Part shown: positions 16,493-25,462 of the stretch, piece after piece
Position numbering within the stretch: position 1 is the stretch's first letter
How the letters are laid out: each line of letters starts with the position of its first letter
From: Thalassospira sp. ER-Se-21-Dark
Lineage (GTDB): Bacteria; Pseudomonadota; Alphaproteobacteria; Rhodospirillales; Thalassospiraceae
Reading direction: 5' to 3'
Length of the DNA stretch: 64,000 bases
Assembly (NCBI RefSeq): GCF_017922435.1
Contig: NZ_VDEZ01000002.1
Coordinates: 558,001-622,000, forward strand
The notes under the pieces: model-generated
What the model saw: the letters and a program-made list of their open reading frames with translations, nothing else
What the model was told of the DNA's origin: nothing
The model's database searches: none
Program-made: the position numbers and the translations under genes

Positions 16493-17818
16493 ATGTCTCA
16501 TCGACTGATCGCCTGTGAACATTGCGACTATCTCCATGTCGAGGAAGAAATCCCGACGGGCAGTGTCGCATATTGCGTTCGATGTGGATCACCGTTGTAC
16601 CGCGCAGCACAGGTGCGCTTTGACAAACCGTTGGCTCTGGCTGTCACGGCCTTTCTGTTGTTCTTGATTGCCAACAGCTATCCGGTCTTGACCTTTGCCA
16701 TGGAAGGCCGGGTTGAGACCAACACACTGAGCAGTGGTGTGCTGACGTTCTGGCGCGAAGGGTTTCCGTTTTTGGCCATTATGGTCGCCGTCACATCTGT
16801 GCTGGCACCGCTGGTCCTGATTTTGGCGCACATCTATGTATTGCTGCCGATCAGCTTGAACAGGCAAGTGCCCGGCATGCAGCAGGTCTGGCGCATTCTG
16901 GCGATCATCCGGCCATGGTCGATGCTCGATGTCTTCCTGATCGGGTTGCTGGTGGCTTTGACCAAGCTGACGGATTTTGCTGATGTCATTGCCGGTCCTG
17001 CGTTTTTTGCGATTTGCTGTCTGATCCCGACGGTTCTTCTGATGAATATCACGCTTGATCCACGCTACGTTTGGCGGCGATTGGCACCGGCAAACCTGCG
17101 TTATCCGACATCTGAAGATATTGGCAACCAACAAGGTTCAGATCAGCAAGACAGAACACTTCTGACCTGTCACACATGCTCCATGGTTGTTCTGGGCGGC
17201 GGGCATGAAAATGTGCGTTGTCCGCGCTGTGGTGCGATGGTGCATCACCGAAAGCCACGCAGCCTGTCGCGTTCATGGGCGTTGTTGCTGGCTGCGGTCA
17301 TTTTGTACGTGCCGGCAAATGTCTTTCCGATCATGACCGTGACGTATCTTGGCCGGGCAGAGGCAGACACAATACTCTCGGGCGTCAGCGCGCTTGTCCG
17401 GGCCGGGGAGTGGCCAATTGCCATCGTTGTCTTTACCGCAAGCATTCTGGTGCCAATCATCAAAATCCTGCTGTTGGGGTGGGTTTATATTGCAACCGCC
17501 TTGGGGTTGTCTGGTCCACTCAAGGAGCGCACATTGATTTATCGTATTACGGAGCTGATCGGGCGATGGTCGATGGTTGATGTGTTTATGGTATCGATCC
17601 TTGCCGCACTGGTGAAACTTGGAAATATCGCAACAGTTCAACCCGGTTTCGGGGCTGTGGCATTCTGTGGGGTGGTCATTTTGACAATGCTGTCGGCCAT
17701 GGCCTTTGATCCGCGTTTGATTTGGGATCGCGCCGGTATGCAAACAGTCAAGCGACCAAGATTGGCAAGTGTGAAGACAGATCATGACCGCGTTGAAAAT
17801 CAGGGGATTCCGTCATGA
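16493..17818 (+). CDS. pqiA: Paraquat-inducible protein A (intermembrane lipid transport)
   Basis: The 441-residue inner-membrane protein consists of two related PqiA modules. Each begins with a zinc-ribbon pair of CxxC motifs: CEHC and CVRC in the first, CHTC and CPRC in the second. Each is followed by about four membrane segments with repeated text such as ANSYPVLTFAMEGR..TLSSGVLTFWREG and ANVFPIMTVTYLGR..TILSGVSALVRAGEW. PqiA works with PqiB and PqiC to move lipids across the envelope. The longer frame starts at 16370, but AGGAAAACA before 16493 and the zinc-ribbon N-terminus decide the start. Its stop overlaps pqiB by four bases. Confidence 0.93.
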   Translation: MSHRLIACEHCDYLHVEEEIPTGSVAYCVRCGSPLYRAAQVRFDKPLALAVTAFLLFLIANSYPVLTFAMEGRVETNTLSSGVLTFWREGFPFLAIMVAVTSVLAPLVLILAHIYVLLPISLNRQVPGMQQVWRILAIIRPWSMLDVFLIGLLVALTKLTDFADVIAGPAFFAICCLIPTVLLMNITLDPRYVWRRLAPANLRYPTSEDIGNQQGSDQQDRTLLTCHTCSMVVLGGGHENVRCPRCGAMVHHRKPRSLSRSWALLLAAVILYVPANVFPIMTVTYLGRAEADTILSGVSALVRAGEWPIAIVVFTASILVPIIKILLLGWVYIATALGLSGPLKERTLIYRITELIGRWSMVDVFMVSILAALVKLGNIATVQPGFGAVAFCGVVILTMLSAMAFDPRLIWDRAGMQTVKRPRLASVKTDHDRVENQGIPS

Positions 17819-19494
17819 GTGACGCGAAAAGTTCAGAACCGGATCAACAGCCGGAAAAGCCCGACATCCGAACAGGCTGGGGCCGTTTTTCAATTATCTG
17901 GCTGGTGCCGCTGGTGGCCTTGATCGTCGGTGGTTGGCTGCTGTGGCGTGATATCGTCTCAAAGGGTCCCGAAATCACCGTTACGTTTGAAGCGGCCGAA
18001 GGTCTGTCTGCCGGTAAGACAGCCGTGCGTTATCGCGATGTCGATGTCGGTCAGGTAACAGCCATCAATCTTGCCGACGATATGGAACATGTTGTTCTGA
18101 CGATCCGCATGAACGCGGATTTCAGCGATTACCTGACAGACAAAACGCGGTTCTGGGTTGTGCGCCCACGCGTGAGTGCGCGCGGTATTACCGGCTTGGA
18201 AACCATTGTTTCCGGCGCCTACATTGAAGTGATACCGGACAAGTCGGGGGAAAAGGCACGCCAATTTGTTGGCGAGGAAGAGCCGCAATTTATACCTGAT
18301 GAAGAAAACGGCACGCGTTTTGTCCTGACCGCAGAAGAACTCGGTTCCCTGGGTGAGGGGACACCGGTCCTCTTGCGCGGGATCGAGGTCGGAGAGGTGC
18401 TTGATACCGAACTGGATGCCAATGCGGATGGTGTTTCAATCCCCATATTTATCCGCAAACCTTTTGATGCGCTTGTTAAACGCCAAACCAGATTTTGGGA
18501 TTCAAGCGGGATTGCCCTTGATCTGAATGCCGAAGGCTTTTCTGTGCGCGCGCAGTCTGTTCGTTCTGTTTTGGCGGGCGGGATCAACTTTTATACGCCG
18601 CCCGCGCATGAGAACGACGAAATGGCGACCGCAGATACGGTATTCCGACTGCATGAAAGCCTTGAGAAGGCCGAGTTGCTCGCCGAGGGATACAGCCAGC
18701 GCTACATGCTTTATTTCGATTCCTCGGTTCGCGGGCTTTCGCGCGGTGCGCCTGTGGAATTTAACGGTATCCGTGTCGGGACAGTCGAAAGTGTCGACCT
18801 GGAATATGTCGTCACACAGCATACCTTCCGTGTGCCGGTTGAAGTCACACTTGAACCTGAACGCGTAAGCATCGTCGGTGGGCGCCTGGGGGATGTTGAC
18901 CCGCAGGAAACCATTGAAACCCTGATTGATAATGGCCTGCGTGCCCGCCTCAAGACAGGAAGTTTCATTACCGGTCAGTTGTTTGTCGACCTTTCTATGC
19001 ATCCGGTTTCCCCGGCGCGCTATCTTGGCAATCAAGAGGGCAATTTGCCGGAACTTCCGACATTGCCGCAAAAGCTGGACGAAATTGCCAATTCGCTGAC
19101 CAGTCTTCTTGAAAAGGTTGAAACCTTCCCGATTGAAGAAATCGGAATTCGCCTGCTTGGGACCGTGGAGGGCATGGAGAATATCGTCACGTCGCCAGCA
19201 TTGAATAACGGGATGATCAGCCTGCAACAGGCCGCAGCGGGCATAAACACGCTTGTTACCAATCTGGATGCGAGTGTGTTACCCGCAACCCAGACCGCGC
19301 TGGATGCAGCACGCGAGGCACTTGGCGGTGTTCGCGATGTCACCGCGCCAACGTCACCTGTGCGTTACAACCTTGAACAGGCCCTGAAAGAACTCGGTGC
19401 AACGGCGCGTTCCCTGCGAGAACTTACCGATTTCCTCGAACAGAACCCGAGTGCCCTCATCCTTGGCAAGAGCGGCCCGGAGGAGAATGAATGA
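17815..19494 (+). CDS. pqiB: Intermembrane transport protein PqiB (MCE domains)
   Basis: The 559-residue protein has one N-terminal transmembrane helix (about 24-43) and three MCE domains. They start near GPEITVTFEAAEGLSAGKTAVRYR, GTRFVLTAEELGSLGEGTPVLLR and RYMLYFDSSVRGLSRGAPVEF. A C-terminal helical region completes it. PqiB forms a stacked-ring tunnel spanning the periplasm for lipid transport. The gene overlaps pqiA (ATGA) and pqiC (ATGA), so the three are translationally coupled. Length and three-domain composition match known PqiB proteins. Confidence 0.94.
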   Translation: MSDAKSSEPDQQPEKPDIRTGWGRFSIIWLVPLVALIVGGWLLWRDIVSKGPEITVTFEAAEGLSAGKTAVRYRDVDVGQVTAINLADDMEHVVLTIRMNADFSDYLTDKTRFWVVRPRVSARGITGLETIVSGAYIEVIPDKSGEKARQFVGEEEPQFIPDEENGTRFVLTAEELGSLGEGTPVLLRGIEVGEVLDTELDANADGVSIPIFIRKPFDALVKRQTRFWDSSGIALDLNAEGFSVRAQSVRSVLAGGINFYTPPAHENDEMATADTVFRLHESLEKAELLAEGYSQRYMLYFDSSVRGLSRGAPVEFNGIRVGTVESVDLEYVVTQHTFRVPVEVTLEPERVSIVGGRLGDVDPQETIETLIDNGLRARLKTGSFITGQLFVDLSMHPVSPARYLGNQEGNLPELPTLPQKLDEIANSLTSLLEKVETFPIEEIGIRLLGTVEGMENIVTSPALNNGMISLQQAAAGINTLVTNLDASVLPATQTALDAAREALGGVRDVTAPTSPVRYNLEQALKELGATARSLRELTDFLEQNPSALILGKSGPEENE

Positions 19495-20087
19495 TGCGAC
19501 AGACAGTCCGAAAAATGATCTCCAGATGGGTGTTGCTGCTTGTCGCACCACTTTTGGCCGCTTGTGCGTCACCCTCGGTTCCTGACCAATATTATTTGCT
19601 GTCACCAATGGTGCAGCCGGTGTCGCCAGCACCCGGTGAAGCGACGGTCATTGGTGTCGGGCCGGTGACAATTCCGAGCTATCTCGACCGATCGACGATT
19701 GTCACGCGCAGTGCCGCCAATCGGCCGGAGGTCAATTCCGGATACCGCTGGGCCGAACCGCTGGGCGAGAACATCAATCGTGTTCTTATGGATAACCTCG
19801 ACAGGACTGGGGTTGCAGCACGTTTGGAAGTCTTTCCCTGGAACTCACGGGATATGGTGGAATGGCAGGTGGTTGTTGATATTGACCGTTTCGAACGGCA
19901 GGCCGATGGCAATGTTAACCTGACAGCCCGCTGGAAGCTCGTCCATTTCCAAAGTGGGGAGATCGTCACAGCGGCCAAGTATGACAAGGTCAGTACACCA
20001 GTCGATCAAACACTCGACAACACCGTTATCGCCATGAGCAGCCTGCTGGCCGATTTGACGGCCGAAATTGCGGCGCGGATTCCGTGA
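19491..20087 (+). CDS. pqiC: PqiC/YmbA-like outer-membrane lipoprotein
   Basis: The 198-residue protein has a lipoprotein signal peptide with lipobox LLAAC near residue 24. A domain of the ABC-type transport auxiliary lipoprotein family (PF03886) follows: the segment DQYYLLSPMVQP and the IGVGPVTIPSYLDRSTIVTR strand are typical. PqiC anchors in the outer membrane and contacts the tip of the PqiB tunnel. Its start overlaps the pqiB stop. Two adjacent ATGs (19491 and 19494) are possible starts. It is the last gene of the operon, and no obvious intrinsic terminator follows. Confidence 0.9.
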   Translation: MMRQTVRKMISRWVLLLVAPLLAACASPSVPDQYYLLSPMVQPVSPAPGEATVIGVGPVTIPSYLDRSTIVTRSAANRPEVNSGYRWAEPLGENINRVLMDNLDRTGVAARLEVFPWNSRDMVEWQVVVDIDRFERQADGNVNLTARWKLVHFQSGEIVTAAKYDKVSTPVDQTLDNTVIAMSSLLADLTAEIAARIP

Positions 20088-20218
20088 TTCGCTGCAAAAT
20101 GACGGTTCAAGGGCAAATACGCAGTTTGATTTTCAGAATTTTCCAGTTCCAAGGGCAGGGGAATTCAGGAAATTCTAAAGAAATACCCGAAAGTATAAAA
20201 AACATCTGCATCGAACTA

Positions 20219-20248
20219 TTGTTTTAGGAACCCGATTAGCAGTATAAG
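20219..20248 (+). promoter_or_regulatory. Possible sigma70-type promoter
   Basis: TTGTTT and TATAAG are separated by 18 bp in an AT-rich stretch, upstream of the large hypothetical gene at 20303/20342. This is a weak, consensus-only prediction. Confidence 0.3.
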
Positions 20249-20302
20249 TAAGAATAAATATAAAAATTGGGACACGCGCCTGACTAGTCAAACGGCAGAC
20301 TT

Positions 20303-22030
20303 ATGCCGCCCAAACAGGAAGTTAGGGAGCCAGAGCGCGTCATGTCGGATACGACATTTGAAGTTATGGTCCAGCGTGGGGATCGCTGGATAATCCATTC
20401 GACATTTGATGTCGAACAGGAGGCGGTTACAGAAGCTGAAAAGCTTGTGAAAACCAAGATCTCTGCCGTGCGCGTTATTCGTAACTGGGAACGCGGCGAC
20501 GGTCGTCATATTGAAAAGGTACTTCTCGAAAAACAAGGTGCGGGCGAGGACCAGGACGATGACGTTCGGGTAACTTCGATCGACGAAGCGCCGTTGTGCG
20601 AGACGGATAACGACCTTTTGCAGAAAGAAAGCCGCGCGACGATCAACCGGTTGCTGCGCAAATATTTCGAACAGGAAATCCTGACGCCTTGCGAGGTAAT
20701 GTACAATTACCAGAACCTGCGCAAGTTGATGTTCCATGACACCTTGATGCCGACCGCGGTTGACAAGGTTGCAGGACTTCATGCCAAGGCGACTGACGGC
20801 GATCACATTGAGGCGATGAACAACCTTCATGGCGCGATTGAGCAGCTTTCTGCGCGCGCCCGCGAAGTTGAAAAAGTCGATCTGCCAGCATTCGAAGACG
20901 CCACCATTTCGGAAGTGCGCGACGAAATCCGACGCCTCAACCTTGCGGAAGATACCGACTTCCTGACCATGGTTGCGCTGACGCGCGTGCTGTCCTCGAC
21001 CCGTAACTGGGTTGGCAAGCTTGACCTCGCGCTTAAGGTCAAGGGCGATGAAAAGGACGAAGCCGCCCGCAAGATGATTGATGACGTGATTGCCGATATT
21101 CTCGGTTCTCCCGTCGCACTCAAGGAACTGCTTGGCGGTTCGCGCAGCTTTGGCGAAGCGGTGACCCTGCACATCGATCTTGCACTTGGCCGTGCAAAGG
21201 GAAATCGCGGTGCTGCCGATGACATTCTTGAACTTCTGAACCCGCTTTTTGGGTCAGGCCTTTTGGCCAACAGCCAGGAAGCGATGTTTGATTACATCGT
21301 TCGTGAACTGCGCAGTGCCAATAGCCTGCAACGCCACGAAAGCGATCCGGATCCGCTTGACGGTATCCTTGAACGCCTGATCACAGAGCAGGGCGTGATT
21401 TATGGCACGCCCATGGTCAGCGCGATTGCCGAACGTGGGGCACGGTTGCGCAATGTTGGCGGCCCACGGGCCCTGATCGAAGGCGTTGCAGAAATCAATA
21501 GTCGCCTGATCCCCAACTTCCGGAAGCTGACCTGGCTTATTGCGGTTGCCAATAGCGGGATTGTCGAAGACTTTGCCGACGAACTCTATGAGATGATGCG
21601 CGACGCTGTTGGTGATATGCGTGCTTTGCGCGCGTTCTGTGAGCCGGACGCCAAGCCACGCGATAAAATGGCGACCGTCAAACATATGAACGACGTGCTT
21701 GCGGCATCAAACGTTCCTGACGAACAGAAGGCGGAAATCGGCGCCAAGCTTGATGATGGGCTGGCAGAGTATCTTGTCCGCGAGAAGGTGATTGAACGCA
21801 TTGATAATCCGTCTCTGCATTTGCGCAAACGCGCCTATATGCTGGTTCAATTCTGTTCAAGCGGTGTTCTGATTGAGGGCAAATCGGCTGCCATGGCCCG
21901 TAAAAGGGTGGTCGGGTATCTGAAACAGCCCAACTTTACCGACAAATTGGTCGATGACATCAAGGACATGACGACCAAGGAAGGCACGATCCGCGATTTC
22001 TATGCATTGTTGCAACGAAGCGGGTTCTGA
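20303..22030 (+). CDS. Large conserved-looking protein of unknown function
   Basis: I do not recognise this 575-residue protein. It is soluble by composition, strongly helical and acidic, with no signal peptide, transmembrane segment or P-loop. The N-terminal ~65 residues (from MSDTTFEVMVQRGDRWIIHSTFD) look like a small beta-alpha domain, followed by a low-complexity acidic linker near residues 75-95. The rest reads as a long all-helical scaffold with repeated ELxxxMRDAV-type segments. Codon use and coding character match the neighbours. The ATG at 20342 is an equally likely start and has GGGAG about 15 bases upstream. It stands alone after pqiABC and is followed by a hairpin terminator. No function is proposed. 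Confidence 0.85.
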   Translation: MPPKQEVREPERVMSDTTFEVMVQRGDRWIIHSTFDVEQEAVTEAEKLVKTKISAVRVIRNWERGDGRHIEKVLLEKQGAGEDQDDDVRVTSIDEAPLCETDNDLLQKESRATINRLLRKYFEQEILTPCEVMYNYQNLRKLMFHDTLMPTAVDKVAGLHAKATDGDHIEAMNNLHGAIEQLSARAREVEKVDLPAFEDATISEVRDEIRRLNLAEDTDFLTMVALTRVLSSTRNWVGKLDLALKVKGDEKDEAARKMIDDVIADILGSPVALKELLGGSRSFGEAVTLHIDLALGRAKGNRGAADDILELLNPLFGSGLLANSQEAMFDYIVRELRSANSLQRHESDPDPLDGILERLITEQGVIYGTPMVSAIAERGARLRNVGGPRALIEGVAEINSRLIPNFRKLTWLIAVANSGIVEDFADELYEMMRDAVGDMRALRAFCEPDAKPRDKMATVKHMNDVLAASNVPDEQKAEIGAKLDDGLAEYLVREKVIERIDNPSLHLRKRAYMLVQFCSSGVLIEGKSAAMARKRVVGYLKQPNFTDKLVDDIKDMTTKEGTIRDFYALLQRSGF

Positions 22031-22061
22031 GTCGAAGAATTCTTTTGGCGTTGAATGATGA

Positions 22062-22104
22062 AAACACCCCACGAAAGCCGGTTGGCGAGATTCGTGGGGT
22101 GTTT
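22062..22104 (+). terminator. Intrinsic terminator
   Basis: A perfect 14-bp stem AAACACCCCACGAA / TTCGTGGGGTGTTT with a 15-nt loop lies 31 bp after the large hypothetical gene. Confidence 0.8.
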
Positions 22105-22159
22105 GTCATTGTTGCCACATTCGGGATTGGGCATCATGTATCTCTGACAAGGAGCTAAG

Positions 22160-23194
22160 ATGATGTCCAACTCGCCCCACACCCCGAAATTAGTCGTCTG
22201 CCATGCCTTTGATGGTGTCATGAGCCTTGATGTCGTCGGACCGCTTCAGGTGTTCGGCTCGGCAAATGACGAGCTTTCCGCGCTGGGACGGCCACAAGGA
22301 TACGAAGGGATCGTTGTCGCCGGGGCGAGTGGGCCGGTACGGACATCCTGTGGTGTGCGAATATATGCCGATATGGCGTGGCGTGACCTTGATCTGGACA
22401 CGGTCGATACTCTGCTGGTGCCAGGTGGTGTCGGTGTTCTGACAGAATGCAAAGAACCGCAAATCCTTGATTGGGTCAGAAAGGCCGAAGGCATCGTACC
22501 ACGGCTAGGCTCGATCTGTTCAGGTGCGCTTGTCCTGGCCGAGGCCGGGGTGCTTGATGGCAAAATGGCCACAACCCACTGGTCGCGCTGCGAACAAATG
22601 GCACGGGATTACCCGGCAATCCAAATGATGGGGGACCGGCTGCATAGCTATGATCCCGCAGGACTGGATGGCGATCCGCATGTTTTCACATCAGCTGGCG
22701 TCACCGCCGGGATTGATCTGGCGCTGGCGATTGTGGAGGCCGATTTTGGTCGTGCCTTGGCCTTGTCCGTTGCGCGCCGGCTTGTGATGTTCCTCAAACG
22801 GCCCGGCGGGCAGGCACAGTTCAGTGCCTATCTGATCCCTGAAACCGGCGCCACAGCAAGGCTTGCAAATCTGCTTGAATGGTTACCCGGCAATATCGCC
22901 AAGGATTTGTCACTTGAAACACTGGCCGAACGTGCGGGGATGACACCGCGCACTTTTTCACGGGTGTTTGCGCGTGATCTGGGGATGAGCCCGGCGCGCT
23001 ATGTCGAACGTGTCCGGGTAGAAGCCGCCCGTGCGCTGTTACAGGACGAGGCCCTTGCGATTGGGCAGGTTGCCGAGTTGTGCGGGTTCCGGCATCCGGA
23101 AACGCTGCGCCGGGCGTTTCAGCGACATCTTTCTGTCAGCCCCCAGGAATATGCGGAGCGTTTTGCCCGCAAATCATTAGTCACCGCAAACTAA
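22160..23194 (+). CDS. GlxA-type transcriptional regulator (DJ-1/PfpI plus AraC helix-turn-helix)
   Basis: The 344-residue regulator has an N-terminal DJ-1/PfpI-like sensor domain (about 9-190, with the elbow-like GSICSGALVLAEAG). A C-terminal AraC-type DNA-binding domain follows (about 235-335: LETLAERAGMTPRTFSRVFARDLGMSPARYVERVRVEAARALL). This combination is the GlxA/FtrA/ArgR-type group, which often senses nitrogenous or amino-acid signals. A strong AAGGAG precedes two adjacent ATGs (22160/22163). An MFS transporter follows 49 bp downstream on the same strand and is the most likely target or partner. The effector is unknown. Confidence 0.9.
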   Translation: MMSNSPHTPKLVVCHAFDGVMSLDVVGPLQVFGSANDELSALGRPQGYEGIVVAGASGPVRTSCGVRIYADMAWRDLDLDTVDTLLVPGGVGVLTECKEPQILDWVRKAEGIVPRLGSICSGALVLAEAGVLDGKMATTHWSRCEQMARDYPAIQMMGDRLHSYDPAGLDGDPHVFTSAGVTAGIDLALAIVEADFGRALALSVARRLVMFLKRPGGQAQFSAYLIPETGATARLANLLEWLPGNIAKDLSLETLAERAGMTPRTFSRVFARDLGMSPARYVERVRVEAARALLQDEALAIGQVAELCGFRHPETLRRAFQRHLSVSPQEYAERFARKSLVTAN

Positions 23195-23243
23195 CAACGG
23201 TTTGACGGCTTTCATAACAGTTTGAATTTCAGGAGTTGGGAAC

Positions 23244-24422
23244 ATGTTGTTGCTGACCAATGGATCATTGCGTCTGCTTTTCTTCGCACAGGCGCTGTAT
23301 TGGTCCTGTTCACTGATCGGCATTACCCTGACATCGCTTGTCGGTGTATCGCTCGCCCCCGCGCCATCCATGGCAACTTTGCCACTTGGAATGCTTATGG
23401 TCGGCAATCTCGTATCTGTTCATCCGCTTGCCATGTTGATGCAGCGTCGTGGCCGACGTGTTGGGTTGTTTGTCGGGGCACTCTTTGGGGTCTTGGGTGG
23501 CCTGATGGTGGCTTACGGCATTTATATCGGATCGTTCTGGCTGGTCACGCTTGCTGCCGCACTGATTGGCACCTATCAGGCGTCGGCTATGTATTATCGT
23601 TACGCGGCGCTGGAAATTGTCGCGCCATCCGAAAAGGGGCGTGCTGCCGCCCTCGTTCTGGGCGGGGGTGTTCTTGCTGCGCTGATTGCCCCTGAGATTG
23701 CTGTGGCAAGCCAAGGTTTACTTCCAGTTCCGTTTGCCGGGGCCTACGTGGCACTGGCAGGTCTGGCGGCCTTGGGCGCATCCTTGATGATCATGTTGCC
23801 AGATGGTGGCATTCCGCAACGTGCCGGGTCGAGCAGGGCGGTTATGTCCGATCTGTTGCGCCGCCCAGTCATTCGCGGCGCAATCGCCATCAGTGCCGCC
23901 GGGCAGGGGATTATGGTCCTGGTTATGACAGCGACACCGCTTGCGATGAAATATTGTGGCTTTGATGTGGATGTTTCGGCCAACGTGATCCGCTGGCATT
24001 TGATCGGGATGTTCTTGCCGGCCTTCGTTGCCGGGCCAATGATCGACCGGTTTGGGCCACGCCGGGTCGCATCATTCGGGGCGTTTGCGCTGGTAACAAG
24101 TGTTGGCGTTGCCGTTTCGGGCATTTCGGTTGCCGCTTTTCTGATCAGTTCGTTCCTTCTTGGGATTGGCTGGAACATGATGCTTTTGGCGGGAACGACG
24201 ATGCTGGGCGGGGGGCATGACACGGCGGAACGCGGGCATGCGCAAAGCCTGATGGAGCTTGGCAACAGTGGGACGGCGACAGTCGCCACAATTGCCAGCG
24301 GGGCATTGATCGCCGGTGCCGGTTGGAGCCTGATTAACTTTGGTGTGCTGCCGGTTTTGGCCATTGCGTTGATTTTGATGTGGCGGGGATATGCCGCAAA
24401 GCAAGCAACCGCAGGCGCCTGA
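23244..24422 (+). CDS. MFS transporter
   Basis: The 392-residue inner-membrane protein has about twelve hydrophobic segments and a central polar break, as in major facilitator transporters. AGGAG precedes the ATG at 23244. The segments LGGGVLAALIAPEIA and FLLGIGWNMMLLAGTTML closely resemble parts of the protein at 60473 (LGGLASAFIGPNLA, LLGVGWNFMFVGATTFL). The two are therefore paralogues of one MFS subfamily. It follows the GlxA-type regulator and is probably co-transcribed or regulated by it. The substrate is unknown. Confidence 0.87.
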   Translation: MLLLTNGSLRLLFFAQALYWSCSLIGITLTSLVGVSLAPAPSMATLPLGMLMVGNLVSVHPLAMLMQRRGRRVGLFVGALFGVLGGLMVAYGIYIGSFWLVTLAAALIGTYQASAMYYRYAALEIVAPSEKGRAAALVLGGGVLAALIAPEIAVASQGLLPVPFAGAYVALAGLAALGASLMIMLPDGGIPQRAGSSRAVMSDLLRRPVIRGAIAISAAGQGIMVLVMTATPLAMKYCGFDVDVSANVIRWHLIGMFLPAFVAGPMIDRFGPRRVASFGAFALVTSVGVAVSGISVAAFLISSFLLGIGWNMMLLAGTTMLGGGHDTAERGHAQSLMELGNSGTATVATIASGALIAGAGWSLINFGVLPVLAIALILMWRGYAAKQATAGA

Positions 24423-24430
24423 AGCCAAAA

Positions 24431-24460
24431 GAAACCGCCGGTCAAGACGACCGGCGGTGA
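24431..24460. terminator. Hairpin after the MFS gene
   Basis: A perfect 10-bp stem ACCGCCGGTC/GACCGGCGGT with a 5-nt loop lies 11 bp after the MFS stop. There is no T run on the plus strand, so its terminator activity is uncertain. Confidence 0.5.
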
Positions 24461-24565
24461 AGTTGCAGGGCGAACGGGGATCGTCGCCCCGGCGCGACTG
24501 AAATCGCTTGCATCCCAAGCCGTTCGGGATGGACGAGAACGGGTCGGGTGCGTGTGTACAGGCAA

Positions 24566-24590
24566 TAAAAAACCGGCCATCAGGCCGGTT
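24566..24590 (-). terminator. Intrinsic terminator overlapping the end of the small hypothetical gene
   Basis: The stem AACCGGCC/GGCCGGTT with a 4-nt loop is followed on the minus strand by six to eight T residues. The stop codon of the gene at 24580-24801 is inside the hairpin. Confidence 0.8.
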
Positions 24591-24801
24591 GGGATACCAA
24601 ACTTGTCGTGTTGCCTGCGACGAATTCCTTGATCTTCTGCAAAACGAAATCGCGTGAACTGTTTTCGCGGGTACGGAACAGGACTTCTCGGTCCTGAATG
24701 ACCAGCCCCATGTAAACAGGGTCGTTATGACCTTCCTTGGTCATTTTGAGGGCGCGAAGGGTATGACCGAGATCATCCGTGCTTTGATAGATCGTACGCA
24801 T
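24580..24801 (-). CDS. Small hypothetical protein (73 residues)
   Basis: The chosen start ATG at 24801 follows GGAGAAAA and gives a 73-residue basic-to-neutral soluble protein beginning MRTIYQSTDDLGHTLRALK. A longer frame from 24921 has no supporting ribosome-binding site. The protein has no signal peptide or membrane segment. The central VYMGLVIQDREVLFRTRENSSRDFVLQKIKEF could form a small alpha-beta fold. I do not recognise it. Its terminator overlaps the stop codon, which supports a real, independently expressed gene. Confidence 0.65.
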   Translation of the reverse strand: MRTIYQSTDDLGHTLRALKMTKEGHNDPVYMGLVIQDREVLFRTRENSSRDFVLQKIKEFVAGNTTSLVSQPA

Positions 24802-25019
24802 TTTTCTCCAACCAGCATTTACGTCAAAAGACGGTGAAAAACCAATCGACCACACCGTTATGACAGCTGTTTTTTTCTGTCCGATGACAGCCATGTGATG
24901 GTTTGAAGACTCTTTTCCCAATCAACCGTGAAATGCAGTGAGCAATGCAGGCAAAAAGCTGCTGGTTTTATTTGGCAGGACTGTTAAAAAGAAAACGACC
25001 TTAACGCCGGTTTCGGGCA

Positions 25020-25048
25020 TTGACATGCGCCATGGCGATGTTTAAGAA
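25020..25048 (+). promoter_or_regulatory. Predicted sigma70-type promoter of tRNA-Ser
   Basis: A perfect -35 TTGACA (25020-25025), a 17-bp spacer and TAAGAA (25043-25048) lie 35 bp before the mature tRNA 5' end. Confidence 0.6.
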
Positions 25049-25083
25049 AGGCGTCGTTCCGCAGGGAACACCAAGGACATAAA

Positions 25084-25176
25084 GGGCAAGTGGCCGAGTG
25101 GCTGAAGGCGCTCCCCTGCTAAGGGAGTATAGGGTCAAAAGCCCTATCGAGGGTTCGAATCCCTCCTTGCCCGCCA
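25084..25176 (+). tRNA. tRNA-Ser (anticodon GCU)
   Basis: The 93-nt tRNA has acceptor arms GGGCAAG/CTTGCCC with discriminator G and encoded CCA. The D arm reads TGGCCGAGTGGCTGAAGGC. The anticodon stem is CTCCC/GGGAG with loop CTGCTAA, placing GCT at 25118-25120. A long variable arm (TATAGGGTCAAAAGCCCTATC) is diagnostic for class II tRNAs, and the T arm is GAGGG-TTCGAAT-CCCTC. It decodes AGC and AGU serine codons. It has its own promoter and terminator. Confidence 0.97.
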
Positions 25177-25182
25177 TTGATT

Positions 25183-25208
25183 AAAGCACCCCAAAAGGGT
25201 GCTTTTTT
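25183..25208 (+). terminator. Intrinsic terminator of tRNA-Ser
   Basis: The stem AAGCACCC/GGGTGCTT with a 5-nt loop and a T6 run lies 7 bp after the CCA end. Confidence 0.9.
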
Positions 25209-25462
25209 CGTTTCCGGCCCGCGCATTTGGGCCGTGGCCGACGCGATTGATCATGGTGAGGCCAGATCCGTTCCCAAATTAGGTTGGCTCTTCGCAAGAT
25301 ATCAAAAATTACAACTGTTTAGTACATAGTGCCACCGGCGCAGCCAGCTTGATTTCGTCTGTTTCCTATGATCTATCTGACAAGCTCCAAGCTGAAGGTG
25401 GAACAGAAAAAAGGCATGAGCGTTCTGGTGTGCAGCAAAACAAGAAAACAGACGGGGCCGGA

